Below the pieces are notes generated by a model. It saw only the letters and a program-made list of their open reading frames with translations, was not told the origin of the DNA and ran no database searches. 64,000 nucleotides of DNA from Rhynchopus euleeides (lineage: Eukaryota; Euglenozoa; Diplonemea; Diplonemida; Diplonemidae): positions 558,001-622,000 of the forward strand of contig OY723241.1 in NCBI GenBank assembly GCA_963210315.1, read 5' to 3'. The position numbers and the translations under genes are program-made. Below are positions 43,215 through 54,442 of this stretch, piece after piece (the stretch's first letter is position 1; the number at the start of each line of letters is the position of its first letter).

Positions 43215-45103
43215 TTAGAGGGGCACATACTTGGGTGAGAAGACGGTTGCCATCCACGACTGTTCCCCCACGCCGAGCATGCTCTTGGCGAGGCACCTGT
43301 CGCAGGGGCGGTTGGTTGGCTGGCTGGCTGGGCAGTGTCGGCTGGAAAACGACACACATAGCAACAATGCAACACAGTAAACCCCCCCCCCCTCCCCTCC
43401 CCCGGGACATACCGGTACGGCTCCAGTGCGGACATCCACACCTTCGAGGCATCCTTGCGTGGGTCCGCAGGGTGCTTTGCGTTGCTGTTGGGCGTGTCCC
43501 AGGGCTGCTCGCGGGCCATCAGGTCCATGCGGTAGCCCGGCGGCGTGGCAACGTTTGGAATAGACTTCGCCAGCGACTGCAGCAGCCGCGACCGCTTCAG
43601 CTGCGGGGGCGGGACCGGGGGCGACGACGGCGCCCCCGCCGGCTGCGTCGGCCCCATCAGCAGCCACTGCATCGTCTCCGCCATCCGCATCGACGACCCG
43701 GGCGGCACCGGGAAATCGCAGTCCTCGTCCCGCCGCCTCCGCCTCCTCCCCCCGCCCACAATCACGGGCTTCTTCCCCACACCGCCACCACCTGCCGCCG
43801 CCGCCACCGCCTCCACCGACCGCACCACACCACCACCCGCCTTGGCCGGCGCCGCAGGCCGCACCGCCGCGGGACCCATCCCACCCTCCTCCCCCTCCCC
43901 GGCCTTCGCCCCCTGCTGCGGCAGCCCCAGCGAACCGCCGCCGAAGACGAACGGAGCCACAGGCACACCGCCGGCACCCCTCTGCGGGAACAGCGCGCCA
44001 CCGGCCCCCGCCGCCACGCTGCACCCCACAGGGGGCTCCGCGGAGTAGCGCAGCAGCGTGGCGGACAGGGTCCCCGAGGCAGTGCCCCCCCCGCTGCTGG
44101 AGAGATCGCCAGACCCACCACCGCCAAACCCCTCCGCCGCAGGCGGGGTGTCCGGGGATCCGGCGTTGAGGATGGCGCTGGACAGGCTGCTGTGGCTGCC
44201 TGCTGTGGAGAATATGGAGCCCACGGAGGTGTAGGCGGCACGGTCGCTGCTGGAGGCCGACACGGCGCTGTGATAGCTCAGGGTGGAGGACCCCTCCCCG
44301 GCACCGATCCCGCTGCTGCCCCCACCCGCGGAGGTGAGGTAGAGGTCTTCCGAGTCGCTGCAGCAGCTCGCCTCATCGCTTGCGGTGGAGCGTGCGTCGG
44401 CATCCGCGCTGCCCCACGCAGCGTCCGAGACACGCATCTGCCCCCTCGCTTCCAGCGCCGCCGCGGAGTTGAGTGCGGAGGAGACGCCCATCGCAGAGGG
44501 GCTTCCCCCCTCCGCCTGGGCAGCGGTGACGCGCGACTCGCAGGAGTCCTTCACAACCTGGGAGCAGACTGCGTATGACTCGCGGAGCTCCTTCTCCAGA
44601 AGCTCCGGGACAGCGCGGTCGTCATCCACCCCGGCGAAACGGCTGGCCAGACGGCGGAGGTGCGCCCCGCGCTTCTGCACCTGCTCCACAGGCTTCGAGG
44701 GGAAGTAGGTCGCCCGGACGAGCGACCACTGGTTGCCCAGCTCGGCGAGTTTTTCAAGGAGAAGCATGTCCTCCTCGGGGGCCCACTGCAGCGCGGGGTG
44801 GCGGGGCGCCGCGGTGGCGGCGGAAGGCAGCTGTGGCCTGGAGCGGATGTCCGCCTGGAGGAGGGCCGACTCGCCCCCAGGGGTTGTGGGGGCGGTTTGG
44901 AGGAGCCTGTCCAGCGTGGAGTCGGGGTCGGCATAGGCTCCGGCGGCGGACCTCGCCCCGTCCTTCCGGAAGGCGCCCTGGAGGAGTTCGCGCTCCCGCC
45001 GGTGTTGGTCGATGTAGAGCTTTCCGGCGCCAAACCCTCCGACGGAGATGTTGGCGGCCCCAACACCCACCTTCATCCCCTGCACAACAGAGGAGGCCGC
45101 CAT
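43215..45103 (-). CDS. Myb/SANT-like domain protein (2 exons)
   Basis: Exon 1 43413-45103, exon 2 43215-43341; total 605 aa. The donor CG|GTATGT (phase 2) joins the acceptor TTTTCCAG to keep frame across a 71-nt intron. The ATG follows TCTCAGAAGACA, a likely acceptor. Residues about 106-155 (LQWAPEEDMLLLEKLAELGNQW...) match a single Myb/SANT repeat with the expected spaced tryptophans/aromatics; such domains bind DNA or histone tails. A long Ser/Gly/Ala/Pro-rich region (200-470) is probably disordered. The C-terminal 140 residues hold a basic GGGRRRRRRDEDCDF and conserved-looking blocks (MAREQPWDTPNSNAKHP, CDRCLAKSMLGVGEQSW). Nuclear regulator is the best guess; a subunit of a chromatin complex is an alternative. 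Confidence 0.82.
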
Positions 45104-46066
45104 TGTCTTCTGAGAGGTGCGGCTCCCACCAGCGGTTCCCTCAGGGGGGCTATGTAGATCTTGGGGGAGTGGAGGTTGGTGTAGCTGTGTGATCCAGCTA
45201 CACTACAGCCTGGTGGGTGGGGGCAAAGTCGACTAAAGCCCCACCACCCCCGGCACCTCCCGCCCCAAGGCCCCCGGTGGATAGTTTCCACCGGGGGGAG
45301 GGTGGGGGTGTTGGTGGGTTGTGTGTCTTCTGTGGAGGAGGAGGAGGTGGTGGTGGTGGCGGCGTGCGGGGACCGGAGAGCTGAAGAGCCGGGACAGCAC
45401 GAAAGAGCCTGATGAAGGGCGTTGTAGTGGAGTCTCCTCTCCGTCCATTCCAACCTCACCTCAGTGAGTGGAGTCTTCTTGATGATGGAGCGCCTGTGCA
45501 CTAAACAAAGGTAGGCCCCCCAAGCCGCACTCTGCGAGTGATCTAACAAGTTAGCTAGGATGGTGGTGGTGGTGGGAATTTGCTATTGCTGCGATTTCAC
45601 TTATTTGGCAGAGATGTGGGTGAGGGGTTCTGTACTAAATAGCTGTTGCGTGCGTCGGGGTTTGAGCCCCGCCCAACTGCCAGGTTACCGAGCTGGGCAG
45701 GCCAAACCACCAACCCTGGAAAGAGGCAAAACAAGAGACGCAACAACACCCACGGTGAAAACCTGCCGAAGGTGGTGTTGTGTGGGTGTGCTCTGCCTCT
45801 CTCTCTGCTCCAAATTCCCAACGTAAACTCAGATGGTGGTGGTGGGAGGTGAGAGGTGATGACTGCACGTCACAGGGCAAGGAGCAGTGTGCGTTGAAGG
45901 GGCTTGGGAGGGTGGGGGACAGAGGCTGTCTGGAAGCACTGTCATCCTGAGCAGTCGCACCTCAGATGCAGTGCACGCTGCCTCCAGCAGGGTTAGGGGT
46001 TGTTGTACTGGGAGGCAGCGGGCAAGGCAGTCAGCAGCCCGCAAGCACAGAAGCAGAAGAGGTTGC
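45104..46066. other. Intergenic between the Myb and WD40 genes
   Basis: No gene supported. 45866-45915 is a roughly 50-bp block (CAAGGAGCAGTGTGCG...GGGGCTTGGGAGGG) repeated in direct orientation upstream of the WD40 gene at 47323-47373. Confidence 0.5.
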
Positions 46067-47197
46067 CTAAGTGCTGCCCTCACGCAGAACGTCACACACA
46101 GCACACACACCCACAGAATCATCGCCTGAGGTAAATACCCACCTCCCACACGGGCTGAGTGCAACTCCCATTTCCTCTACCTCGACGTGCCCCAAGTACT
46201 GTAAGGTGCTGAGGTTGTACAACTTGGCCTGGCCATAAAAGGACACTGCCACAACATCACCTGGCTGTGACACGGCAAGCTGGAACGGGATACCTGACAC
46301 GGCTACAGAACGGATGCAGGCGAGGGTGGTTGTGCACCACACCTTCAGAGTCTCATCCTCGGAACACGACACCAAGCGCTGATCATCGTTTGTCAGGGCG
46401 AGGCTGAACACACCTTCCCTGTGTTCACACAGTGTGTCGGTGTGGGTGAGGGTGCTGATATCACACACGCAGATGGTGGTGTCCTCTGAGACGGTGAAAA
46501 TCCTCGTAGTTGACACTGCAATGCTACTGGCACCTTCGCTCTCTAGCACGATGACACTTGCCGTGCTATCCAAGTCCCACACACGCACCTGCCCATAGTC
46601 ACCCAACACGAGACGTCCGCAGTGTGTCCACGCTGCACTCCACACAATTGTGTCGTGCACCTCCATGCACCCCACCTGTTCCCACGTTGCTGTCAGCCAC
46701 ACGCGGATGGTGCCGTCATGTGAGCACGTTGCAAGCCGCGTCCCGCAGACTGAGAACGCAGTGTGCGAAATGTGTATTTCGCCATGTGTGAGGTGCACCA
46801 CCACACCAGCAGTCCTGGTGTCAAACACAGTGATGTGTCCTTTATCGTACCCCACGGAACACAGCGTGCCACACCTCGACAGTGTGATGCACTGTAAATC
46901 GGCCATGTCGTCCCCAGGGCAATATACAGCCGGAGCCTTGACGTGTGGCCACCTCCGAACGAGCTGGACACGACCCCCAACCTCGAGACCCGTGTTGGCA
47001 ACGCGCTCTGCATCGTCCAGGTCCTCGTCACACCCTTCGATGCGTGCCGCCAGCCCTGCAGCCTCGCGGTCTGCGTTGATGGAACCCGCAAACATCTCCT
47101 CAAGCGCCTCCGCCTTCAGGCTGAGCACGGTCCCCCCATCTGGAACACCGACGACACAGCTCCGCCCGCTCTCGGCATGCCGCACTGACACGTCCAT
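46067..47197 (-). CDS. Ubiquitin-like/WD40-repeat protein
   Basis: 376 aa, single exon. Residues 1-88 (MDVSVRHAESGRSCVVGV...GTVLSLKAEALEEM...GLEVGGRVQLV) have the beta-grasp pattern of ubiquitin-like domains. Residues about 95-370 form roughly seven WD40 blades, with typical GTRLATCSHDGTIRVW, HCGRLVLGDYGQVRVWD and DQRLVSCSEDETLKVW signatures. The protein lacks a C-terminal Gly-Gly for conjugation. WD40 propellers act as protein interaction platforms; the UBL suggests a link with ubiquitin or proteasome pathways (inference). The first ATG follows a purine-rich leader. Cys content is unusually high for a propeller. Confidence 0.88.
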   Translation of the reverse strand: MDVSVRHAESGRSCVVGVPDGGTVLSLKAEALEEMFAGSINADREAAGLAARIEGCDEDLDDAERVANTGLEVGGRVQLVRRWPHVKAPAVYCPGDDMADLQCITLSRCGTLCSVGYDKGHITVFDTRTAGVVVHLTHGEIHISHTAFSVCGTRLATCSHDGTIRVWLTATWEQVGCMEVHDTIVWSAAWTHCGRLVLGDYGQVRVWDLDSTASVIVLESEGASSIAVSTTRIFTVSEDTTICVCDISTLTHTDTLCEHREGVFSLALTNDDQRLVSCSEDETLKVWCTTTLACIRSVAVSGIPFQLAVSQPGDVVAVSFYGQAKLYNLSTLQYLGHVEVEEMGVALSPCGRWVFTSGDDSVGVCAVCDVLREGST

Positions 47198-49068
47198 CCT
47201 TCCCCTCTTTTCCCTTTCCCTTCCCCGACCCCACGGATCACTGGGCTGTGCTCTCACGGGGTAATGGTGACATGTGTTGGTGGATCCTGCCCCCGGTGGA
47301 AAGGTGCCCAAACACACATCGCGATGTGATGTGCAAGGGGCAGTGTGCGCTGGAGGGGCTTGGGAGGGCGGGGGGAAGAGCGGGAAAAAGATAAGGCTGT
47401 TGTTTTGTGCGCCAAATCCGGGCGAAACAAAAGCATACTCCGCAGCCTGATGAGGAGGTTGTATTTGTTGCCCAAGCGCTGCCTACTATCTTTTTGACAC
47501 TGACAGGAGCCCCTGTTGCAGTAATGTACAAAATGGGGCAGTCACCCGACCTCTGATCGAAGGCTCCTCATATCTACTTCTAGCGCAGCGGTCGCTCATA
47601 ATATGGACTTCTGTACGATGCAGGCGCCAATCCAACATTGCCAACAGGGTGTCGCGGATGCTTGTGCGACCACAGCACTGCAGTACGACATGGGGCAGGA
47701 GGCGGGGGAAGGGTCGACGAATCGGATTTCGACCAGCCGGTCCCCACCGACTGTGGAGGAGGGCTGCAAGCAAAGGGGGCAGCGAAAGTAGAGAAAATGC
47801 AATGCGCAGGTGTTGGGGGGGTGGGTGGAGGAGGATGGGGTGGAAGGGGCAGTGTTCAGGTCTGCAGCGGCCGCACGTGCGGGGGGGGCGGGGGGCGGGG
47901 CTCACACAAAAATTGATCGGAAAACACTCCTCCCCCACACCCCCCCCTCCTTCCACTCCACACATCCCCTCACCAAAATGCACGTGAATATTATTGCAGC
48001 AGTGTAGAACTGGCCACCGAAATCACCTTTCCCCTTTGATGTGATCCTCCACTGCAGCAGTTACACCCTCGTACACCCCCCCCCCCCCACACACACACGC
48101 TGCACAAGGCATGGTTCGTTCTATTCTGCCTTGCTCGCCAGGTTCTTCCGTTTTTTGAGGTGTTTCGTTATACCTCACTACTTTTCATAGGTGCATCACG
48201 TGTATGCGTCCCTTCCCGCTTTTTGAGATAGATCCATAGATCATCGATCCTAGATTTGCCAAAACGCTGCGGCTTTTCTGGCTGACTTCAGCTACACCCG
48301 TGGGGGGAAGGGGGTGGGGCTGTGGTGTGGTTTCCACAAGGCGGGATTGCCTTGCCTCGCTCGATACTTTCCCACATCAGCGGAGAACACATTGGGAGAC
48401 ACGCATCGCACCTCGCCCACCGCTGGGATGGTTCGCTGTTTATTGACATTGACGACCACCAGCCTGGCACACACGAGATAGCCCAGGAGGTGGCGTCCAC
48501 CATGGTGCCAGAATGTGTCGTATCCCGTTTCGGAGCCTTTTGGGGCAGGCCCGCTGGTGGCATGGACTAACATAACCAGCGCGCATCGCGAGAAGGTGAA
48601 AGTGACTCAGCTGGCGGCCTTCCGTCAGAAGTGCTGCATGCGCCCATCACCACTCGCCACCACAAAAGACCCCCCCCCCCCCCGAGGGAGCACAACGCAC
48701 AACTGGATTGGCACACACTACCTCCCTCCCCCCAGTGCCGCCCTCGGGGCTAGGAAGTGTAGCAGGCAGGCACTCCAGAACCCGATGACCACACGCAGCA
48801 CACACGCCCCATCCCGCCACCCAAAGCCAAGGCGCAATGAGGGTGGCGGGGGGGGGGGGGGTGGGTGGGGTAGGGTGGGGGGCGGGGGCGATGGCCCGCT
48901 GTGGCTTCACTACAGCCACCCTTGCCAACTCTGCCCGCGCCGTCACCCCCGCCTTCCCAAGGCTCCTCTGCGCTGCGCCGTGTGTGTGTGTTGGATGCGG
49001 GTTGCTCAAACCCCACATCCGGCAATCGGTACACACCACCTGGGCAGGCAGGGTGCAGGGCGAGTCGA
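47198..49068. other. Intergenic, no supported gene
   Basis: Low-complexity runs at 47880-47900, 48079-48090, 48668-48682 and 48848-48890. It holds the upstream partner of the direct repeat noted at 45866 (47323-47373). No ORF has credible composition. Confidence 0.5.
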
Positions 49069-50501
49069 TCAGCTGCTGCTGTGATGCTGCTCGAGTGCTG
49101 CCGAAAGCGTCTCTCGCAAGGCTGTGTTCCAAAGGGGGCGATAAATGGAAAAGGTGTGGTGAACGGCATGGGATGTGACTGCTGGAGGGGCGGTAGTGCA
49201 AATCCCCCCCGTGAAGATCGAAAGCAGTCTGTCAAGTGGGGGTTTCCTCGAGAAACATCAACCCGCCCCGCATGTGGTGTGCAGTGAAGTGTTTTGAGTG
49301 GGGTAGGCCCTGTGCGGACCATGCGTCTATCCTGGCCACTTGCCGCCCCGATGTCACATCAGAGTGATTCTGATGTGTGAGGCACATACCCAGGCAGCCT
49401 TGGCAACACAGCTGTATTGCCGACTCCGACTGCTGAGGTGACGACACGCCCTTCTGCTCAACCGACAAGATCGCGCCTTGTCTCGCAAGTCTGTTGGGGT
49501 GATGTGAGTTGTGCAACACATACACAGGCATCCGCGCCAACGCAAATATTGTTGGATCGTCCCCACTGCAACACACAGCCCTGCGCCTCAACAGAGCCCC
49601 ACCCCCCAGAGGGGTTGGCGACTTCCTGAGGCAGCTCGCCTGGGGGAGTTTGATTGTCGAGAGTGAATGAAAAATCAAGTCTCCCCAGCACCTCCTTGCA
49701 ATGTTAGTCCTCTCTTTGTAATCACCACACCAGTTCCTGAGGCAGTTCGCCTGGGGGGGGTGTCCAGCACTGTGCAACATACGCAGTCACTGTCACCGTT
49801 GCCTCTGCCGTTTCCAACTCCAACTCGCTGGGGTCCAGCAGCAGCCTATCGCCTGTGGTGTTGGTGCGGGGGGGTGTGATATGTGCCCTCTCTCGACGTG
49901 CATCCCAACCCAGCCCAACGCCATCCCCTATTAGGGGCGTCCCCCACACCCCACCTGAGCAGCACCCTGAAGGCACCTGGTAGGGGTCTGCCTGGCAATT
50001 GCAGCATCAACACCCCGGGGTATGCATACCTGACACTAGCGAGCTCGTTGCAGACACCACCATGTCCCGCATCTCGATGCCTGCCTGTGCCAGTGCAAGG
50101 GAGGCGCTTGCGATGCACGCGGAGAAGACGTCCTGGTCGGATTCGATCACGAGAAAGTTGAGCTCGATCAGCGACTTGGGGTAGCGGGAGAGCAGGATTG
50201 TCCGCTCGAACACGTTTTCGATGGCATCTGCGAGGTGGCGCTCAGACGAGGAGGGGTTGCGGTCAGCCCAGTTGGGGCGGCGCGTGTCCTCCGCAAACGC
50301 AGCAACAGAGTAGTTCACCCGCACAGCGCAGGAGTCGTCGTAGTCACCCCCGACCAGCTGCTTCGGGCCGTACACAGAGCACATCACCTTGCACCCGGTG
50401 CGCTCCACATAAGCACTCCCCTGCGCGCTGTTCGTCACAGCCACCTTGCAGGCAAATCCTCGCATCGCCTGGTCGTCGCGGCCATCCGCTCGCTTTGACA
50501 T
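49069..50501 (-). CDS. Exosome core RNase PH-like subunit, MTR3/EXOSC6-like (4 exons)
   Basis: Exons 50030-50501, 49783-49852, 49390-49490 and 49069-49121 join in frame (phases 1, 2, 1) to 231 aa. Donors are GTATGC, GTATGT and GTATGT; acceptors are ACCACAG, CCAACAG and AACACAG. The ATG follows CCTGCAG. The protein has the RNase PH fold: ADGRDDQAMRG near the N-terminus, GSAYVERTGCKVMCSVYGP, a YPKSLIELNFLVIESD block and LAQAGIEMRDMVV, then DRLLLDPSELELE and a C-terminal QSESAIQLCCQGC helix. GPKQ and LLLDPSELE fit MTR3/EXOSC6 (trypanosome RRP41B) better than RRP41. It lacks obvious phosphorolytic residues, as expected for a structural ring subunit acting in 3' RNA decay and processing. Intron 2 carries a mobile short element. 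Confidence 0.9.
49623..49757 (-). mobile_element. Short element with long flanking direct repeats, copy A (in intron 2)
   Basis: Direct repeats TTCCTGAGGCAG[C/T]TCGCC plus G run at 49623-49646 and 49734-49757 flank a roughly 88-bp core. The core contains, on the minus strand, CTGGTGTGGTGATTAC..., GTGCTGGGGAGACTTG and CACTCTCGACAATCAAAC. The flanking repeat is the host sequence duplicated. It lies wholly within intron 2 of the exosome gene. Confidence 0.75.
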
Positions 50502-51467
50502 TGCCGCGGTGTGTGTGTGTCTGCAGGGTGGGGTGGAGGTGGCGAGCGTGTCGGAATAGGGAAGGGGGGGGTGTGGGGTGGGGCGATGCCCCAACACATC
50601 TGCGGTCAACAAAAGGGCGGCGATTGTCAAACCAATGAAGAAAAGCTGTTGTCTCGTGGCGGGTTGGGGAAGGGCCTGGCTACGTGTGGCAGCTGCCAGC
50701 ACGACACTCGCTCCGTTTTCACCGGATGCCGCCACTGTGGCGAGCTACACTGCAACAACAGTGCGGTTGCCATCGCCTGACATGCAGGTGGCCTGTAGTG
50801 CAGACGTGGTGGCTGCGCTGTTTCGTTATTTCTCTAGCGCTTGAGGGAGGGGCTTGCAGCGGCAAGTCGCACCCCTGGGTACGCAGACTGAGTGCCGCTT
50901 CGGCGACATCCCGCGCTCAGGGGTTCGGGGAGGATGGGGTCCTGGGGGGGGGGGGACGGTCGTAATGCAGAGAAAGGGGAAGGTATTGTCGACATCGCGC
51001 GGACACAGGCAGACGGAGGACTCCAGAACGGGCCCCTCACAGCACAGAGAAGCAGTCCCAACACGTCACATCAACTGCCATCACTGACCTCCCCGCGCCC
51101 CCCCGCCCCGCTACCACTTCACTCCGATGCGCAATCCAATGCTCGCGACTGGCACACTGTTCTTTGAAACTCGAATTAGTGGCAGTCACTGTCAGAATCA
51201 GTGGACGTTGTGTCGGACAAGTGGATCTCGCGAGAAAGATCGGTGTTGTCTACACATTCGTTGACCGCACGAAACATCGCACGGCACACAGAGATGGCTG
51301 CCTGTGGAAGTGCGTTGTGTGAATAGCAGGCAGTGGTCTGGAGGATGCGATAGCTCAGTGGAAGAACCACCTTTGGCGGCGTACGTTGCAACGAACTGGT
51401 CAACTTATCGAAGTGCCGGCCACAAGCACGGCACATCCTATGCGAACTCACGGCGTTGCACAACGGC
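50502..51467. other. Intergenic between the exosome and small membrane-protein genes
   Basis: Only about 970 bp, with a G run at 50943-50953. No supported coding frame. It should contain the 5' end of the exosome transcript and the 3' end of the gene upstream. Confidence 0.5.
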
Positions 51468-51780
51468 CTACTCATCATCATGCATGCCCTTCCTGCAGCC
51501 AGACCCGAACCGCCCTTGCCGCGTGTTGACGTCGTTCATGTCGAAGTACATATCGTAGGCCAGCTTGTAAATCATGCTCACAAGGGTCAGCCCCATGGCC
51601 ACTCCTGGTAGAGACAAGGGGTGTGGTGCAGGTGGCTGATTACTGAGCGTGTGAGAAATGAAAGAGGCAACAAAGGCCGATCACCACCCCACAGACCACC
51701 TTGCCCTGCATAAACATACCGATAAGCTGTTTGCGGCTCCGCACGGTGCCGTCCACCTTTTTGTTCATCCTGCCGGACAT
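51468..51780 (-). CDS. 65-aa single-pass membrane protein (2 exons)
   Basis: Exon 1 51720-51780 (20 codons plus one base) and exon 2 51468-51604 join across a 115-nt intron: donor ATCG|GTATGT (phase 1), acceptor CTCTACCAG. The product starts MSGRMNKKVDGTVRSRKQL, a basic N-terminus, then IGVAMGLTLVSMIYKLAYDM, one predicted membrane span. It ends in a soluble polar tail with Asp/Asn and a short HDDE terminus. The basic-then-hydrophobic layout resembles small inner-mitochondrial-membrane or ER-membrane proteins; no family is recognised. Support: canonical splice signals matching the window's other introns, correct phase, a coherent membrane segment and same-strand placement among genuine genes. 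Confidence 0.7.
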
Positions 51781-53210
51781 TGTTCAGCACTTGTTAGAGA
51801 GCTGCTGCGTAAAAGCAAGAGGTGGTATCGGGCAGGACCCTGTCTACGCAGGCCTTGTGACCACCTGCACATGTGGTGTGTGTCGGGTGCTCATGGCTGC
51901 TGCCAACAAGAAATCAGCCATATCGAACCGACTCGAGAGCACGCTTCGCCATATGCAGCATCATGGGTGGGGGGAATGGGCGGGCACACGGCGACGAAGT
52001 ATGCTTTATACAAGTGGCTTTGATCGGTGGTTTACCCAGAGGAACACAATATCCGAAGCACATGCAATCCCACTTGTCTTCCAAGTGGTGAGGCTATCGC
52101 ACTGTGCCAAGCTGTGCCAGCTTGTGACCTATGTCGCGAGGCGACAGAAAAGGAATTGCACTGCCCGTGTTCCACAAACATGTGTTACACACACCGCGGC
52201 ATAGAACCACTTGCGCCACTACCTAATACATTAGCATACTTCGACGCCGTGCATGGCCGCCTCTCTGCCAATCGCATACGGTGTTTTCTGTTTCCGGCCT
52301 GCTTGCCACTTCCATTTTACACAATGCGCCATAGAAGGGGAAAAGAATTGACACCACCACCACCACCCCACCCCCCCCACCCCCACGTCCCCCATTGCCT
52401 CAACCTCGAACACAGCGCATGCTCTTGCAGCACTGCCCATTTTCCCATCTTCTCTAGTTTATTTCAGCGAGCTGGCAGTGAGCTGCCTGATCACCAAAGG
52501 TACCACCCCCCCCCCCCCCCCCCTGCACGACAACACCAGCCACCGCAAAACCGCACCGTCTTGACGCGGCGCATGATGAGACGCAAAGAACTTCCATCAA
52601 TGCTGCCACATCACGGCTTGCATGCATCAAGTGTCAGACAGGCCCACTGAGCTGCACACCCTCGACCCCCGGCCTCCCCCCGATTAGCGGCCAAGAGAGC
52701 TGTGTTGCACACGGCATATCTTTCGTATATTTGGTTACTTCTGTGACGGTGGCCACCTTTCGGCACAAACCATGTTAAGCCCCCGGTATCGGTTCACGCA
52801 GGCCGCGCCGAGACAATTCACTGACTGTACATCCTCCAATCACCAGCAAGCACACCCCACCCCACACCACACCACCCTCCCCATCCCCCATCCACGCGAG
52901 CCTTTTTTTTTTGCAGCAGCGCACAGCACACCCGAGCATTTTGCTCTTGAATGTGGCATACACTGTCTGGAAAGGGGCGCGCCCACACAACGCTCGACCC
53001 TCCAGTGAGTACGTTGCAAGGGTGGGGGTGGGTGGGGGGGGGGGGTATGTGAAGCAAAGACCGCTGCATGCAAGAGGGGGGTGGGGAAGGGGGGGGGGTG
53101 GACAAGACAGATTGAACAGATAGACGGACAGGGAGGGACAGACAGTGGCAGAGAGAGAGAGAGACAGGGGGAGAGTCGGGAGGACAAATGGCAGATAGAC
53201 AAACGACACC
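51781..53210. other. Intergenic, low complexity
   Basis: C run at 52507-52523 and scattered microsatellites. No supported gene. Confidence 0.5.
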
Positions 53211-53346
53211 CCAGGCCGTGTTGGGTGAAGAGAGGGGGGGGGGGTTGGGGGTTTTTAATCGTCGAGAGTGAAGGCAAGGGCAAGCCCTTCACAGCAGCCT
53301 TCTCGCAGTTGTTGGGACCCCGGGCCGTGTTGGGGGGAGGAGAGAG
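53211..53346 (-). mobile_element. Short element with long flanking direct repeats, copy D
   Basis: CC[A/G]GGCCGTGTTGGG at 53211 and 53320 flanks the core. The core carries, on the minus strand, CTGCGAGAAGGCTGCTG and CACTCTCGACGATTAAAAAC. Same orientation as copies A, B and C. Confidence 0.65.
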
Positions 53347-54360
53347 AGAGAGAGAGAGAGAGGGAGGGGGGGTTGCGGAGGAGAAGAAAGTTGGAACCTT
53401 CGTTCAGTGATTTGAAGAAAAAAGGGGCACTGAGAGGGGCTTTCACTCAGAAGTGCAGGGAGGCGAGGCGAGAAAAAAGACTTTGGAGTTGTGTTCTTTG
53501 TTTGTACGAACGGTGCCTGCTAGTGCATGTGTGCAGGATACCGAACGCTTCCACGAGTCTTTTTTAGATGGAGAAACACGTTGCTCTTTGTTTGTGCCCC
53601 CGCCCCGGCCTTCTTCTCTGATTGTTGGGTGCGGGTATATCAACGTATGCCCGGGACATACACACCTGCAGAGCCAACCTCGCCCACTCCCATGCTTGCC
53701 ACCCCCCCCCCTCTCTCTCTCTCTCCTGTTAGAAACCCCCCACCGCCGAGCCTGCCACACTCTTTGTGTAGACACCACAGCCTTTTTAACCACAACCACA
53801 ACCACAACCAACGCTGCCTGGCATCACTCCCCCGCACAGAACAGAGGGGGGGGTGGGGTGGGGAGGACCCCCTTCTTCCCTGCGGCGTGAGGGCAGGCAG
53901 AGTAACACAGAAGGACTCGAAACTAAACAACTGTGCGTGTGGTGAAGGGAGGGGGGGGGGAGAAAGAGAATAGGGGGGAGAGAGAGACGAATCTATTGGT
54001 TTGTCTTGGGGGGGGGGGGGGGTGGGGGGGGGGGGGGGACGAGGGACCGTTGTTCCCTGCGATGCCCCATAACAAGAAAGCTGTGTGTTGAGGACCACCC
54101 TACCCCCCCCCCCACCCCCCACCCCCCACACTCACACAAAAAAGACAGATTTTGGCCTTTCCCCTTCTCCCCCCCCATCCCCCTGCATTTCTTGTGGCAG
54201 GTCATCATCCCTCTACCCCTGCCTCCCCGCCCCAGCCCGTCATCCCTCACGCAGAGAGGTTATACACATGCTTGGGTGTGACAGCCAATTTTTGAGACTC
54301 CCAATTGCACCCTCTACTCAGCCTCAGAGGCGGGTCCCTTGCAGTGTATGTGTGTGTCCG
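53347..54360. other. Intergenic, low complexity
   Basis: GA microsatellite (53340-53362), CT microsatellite (53709-53726) and long G runs (54008-54040). Apparent ORFs translate these tracts. No gene supported. Confidence 0.55.
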
Positions 54361-54364
54361 AGAT

Positions 54365-54442
54365 CCAGTGGGGGTAGGTGGGGTTTGGTCGTCGAGAGTG
54401 AAAGTGGAAAAGCAAGTCTCCCAGCACCAGTGGGGGTAGGGG
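54365..54442 (-). mobile_element. Short element with long flanking direct repeats, copy C
   Basis: CCAGTGGGGGTAGGTGG (54365) and CCAGTGGGGGTAGGGGG (54427) flank a short core with, on the minus strand, GGGAGACTTGCTTTTCC and CACTCTCGACGACCAAAC. The far end is truncated compared with copies A and B. Confidence 0.65.

Noticed and set aside
43169..44578. 469-codon plus-strand ORF
   Set aside because: Antisense to the Myb-like gene; Arg/His/Pro-rich composition is the mirror of its Ser/Gly/Ala codons.
45650..45720. T-arm-like GGGGTTTGAGCCCC
   Set aside because: Loop is 6 nt and lacks the TTC core; no D or anticodon arm at the right distance on either strand.
51339..51420. Possible tRNA (ATAGCTCAGTGGAAGAAC resembles a D-arm)
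   Set aside because: No pairing anticodon stem or T-arm follows, and the D-stem has a mismatch.
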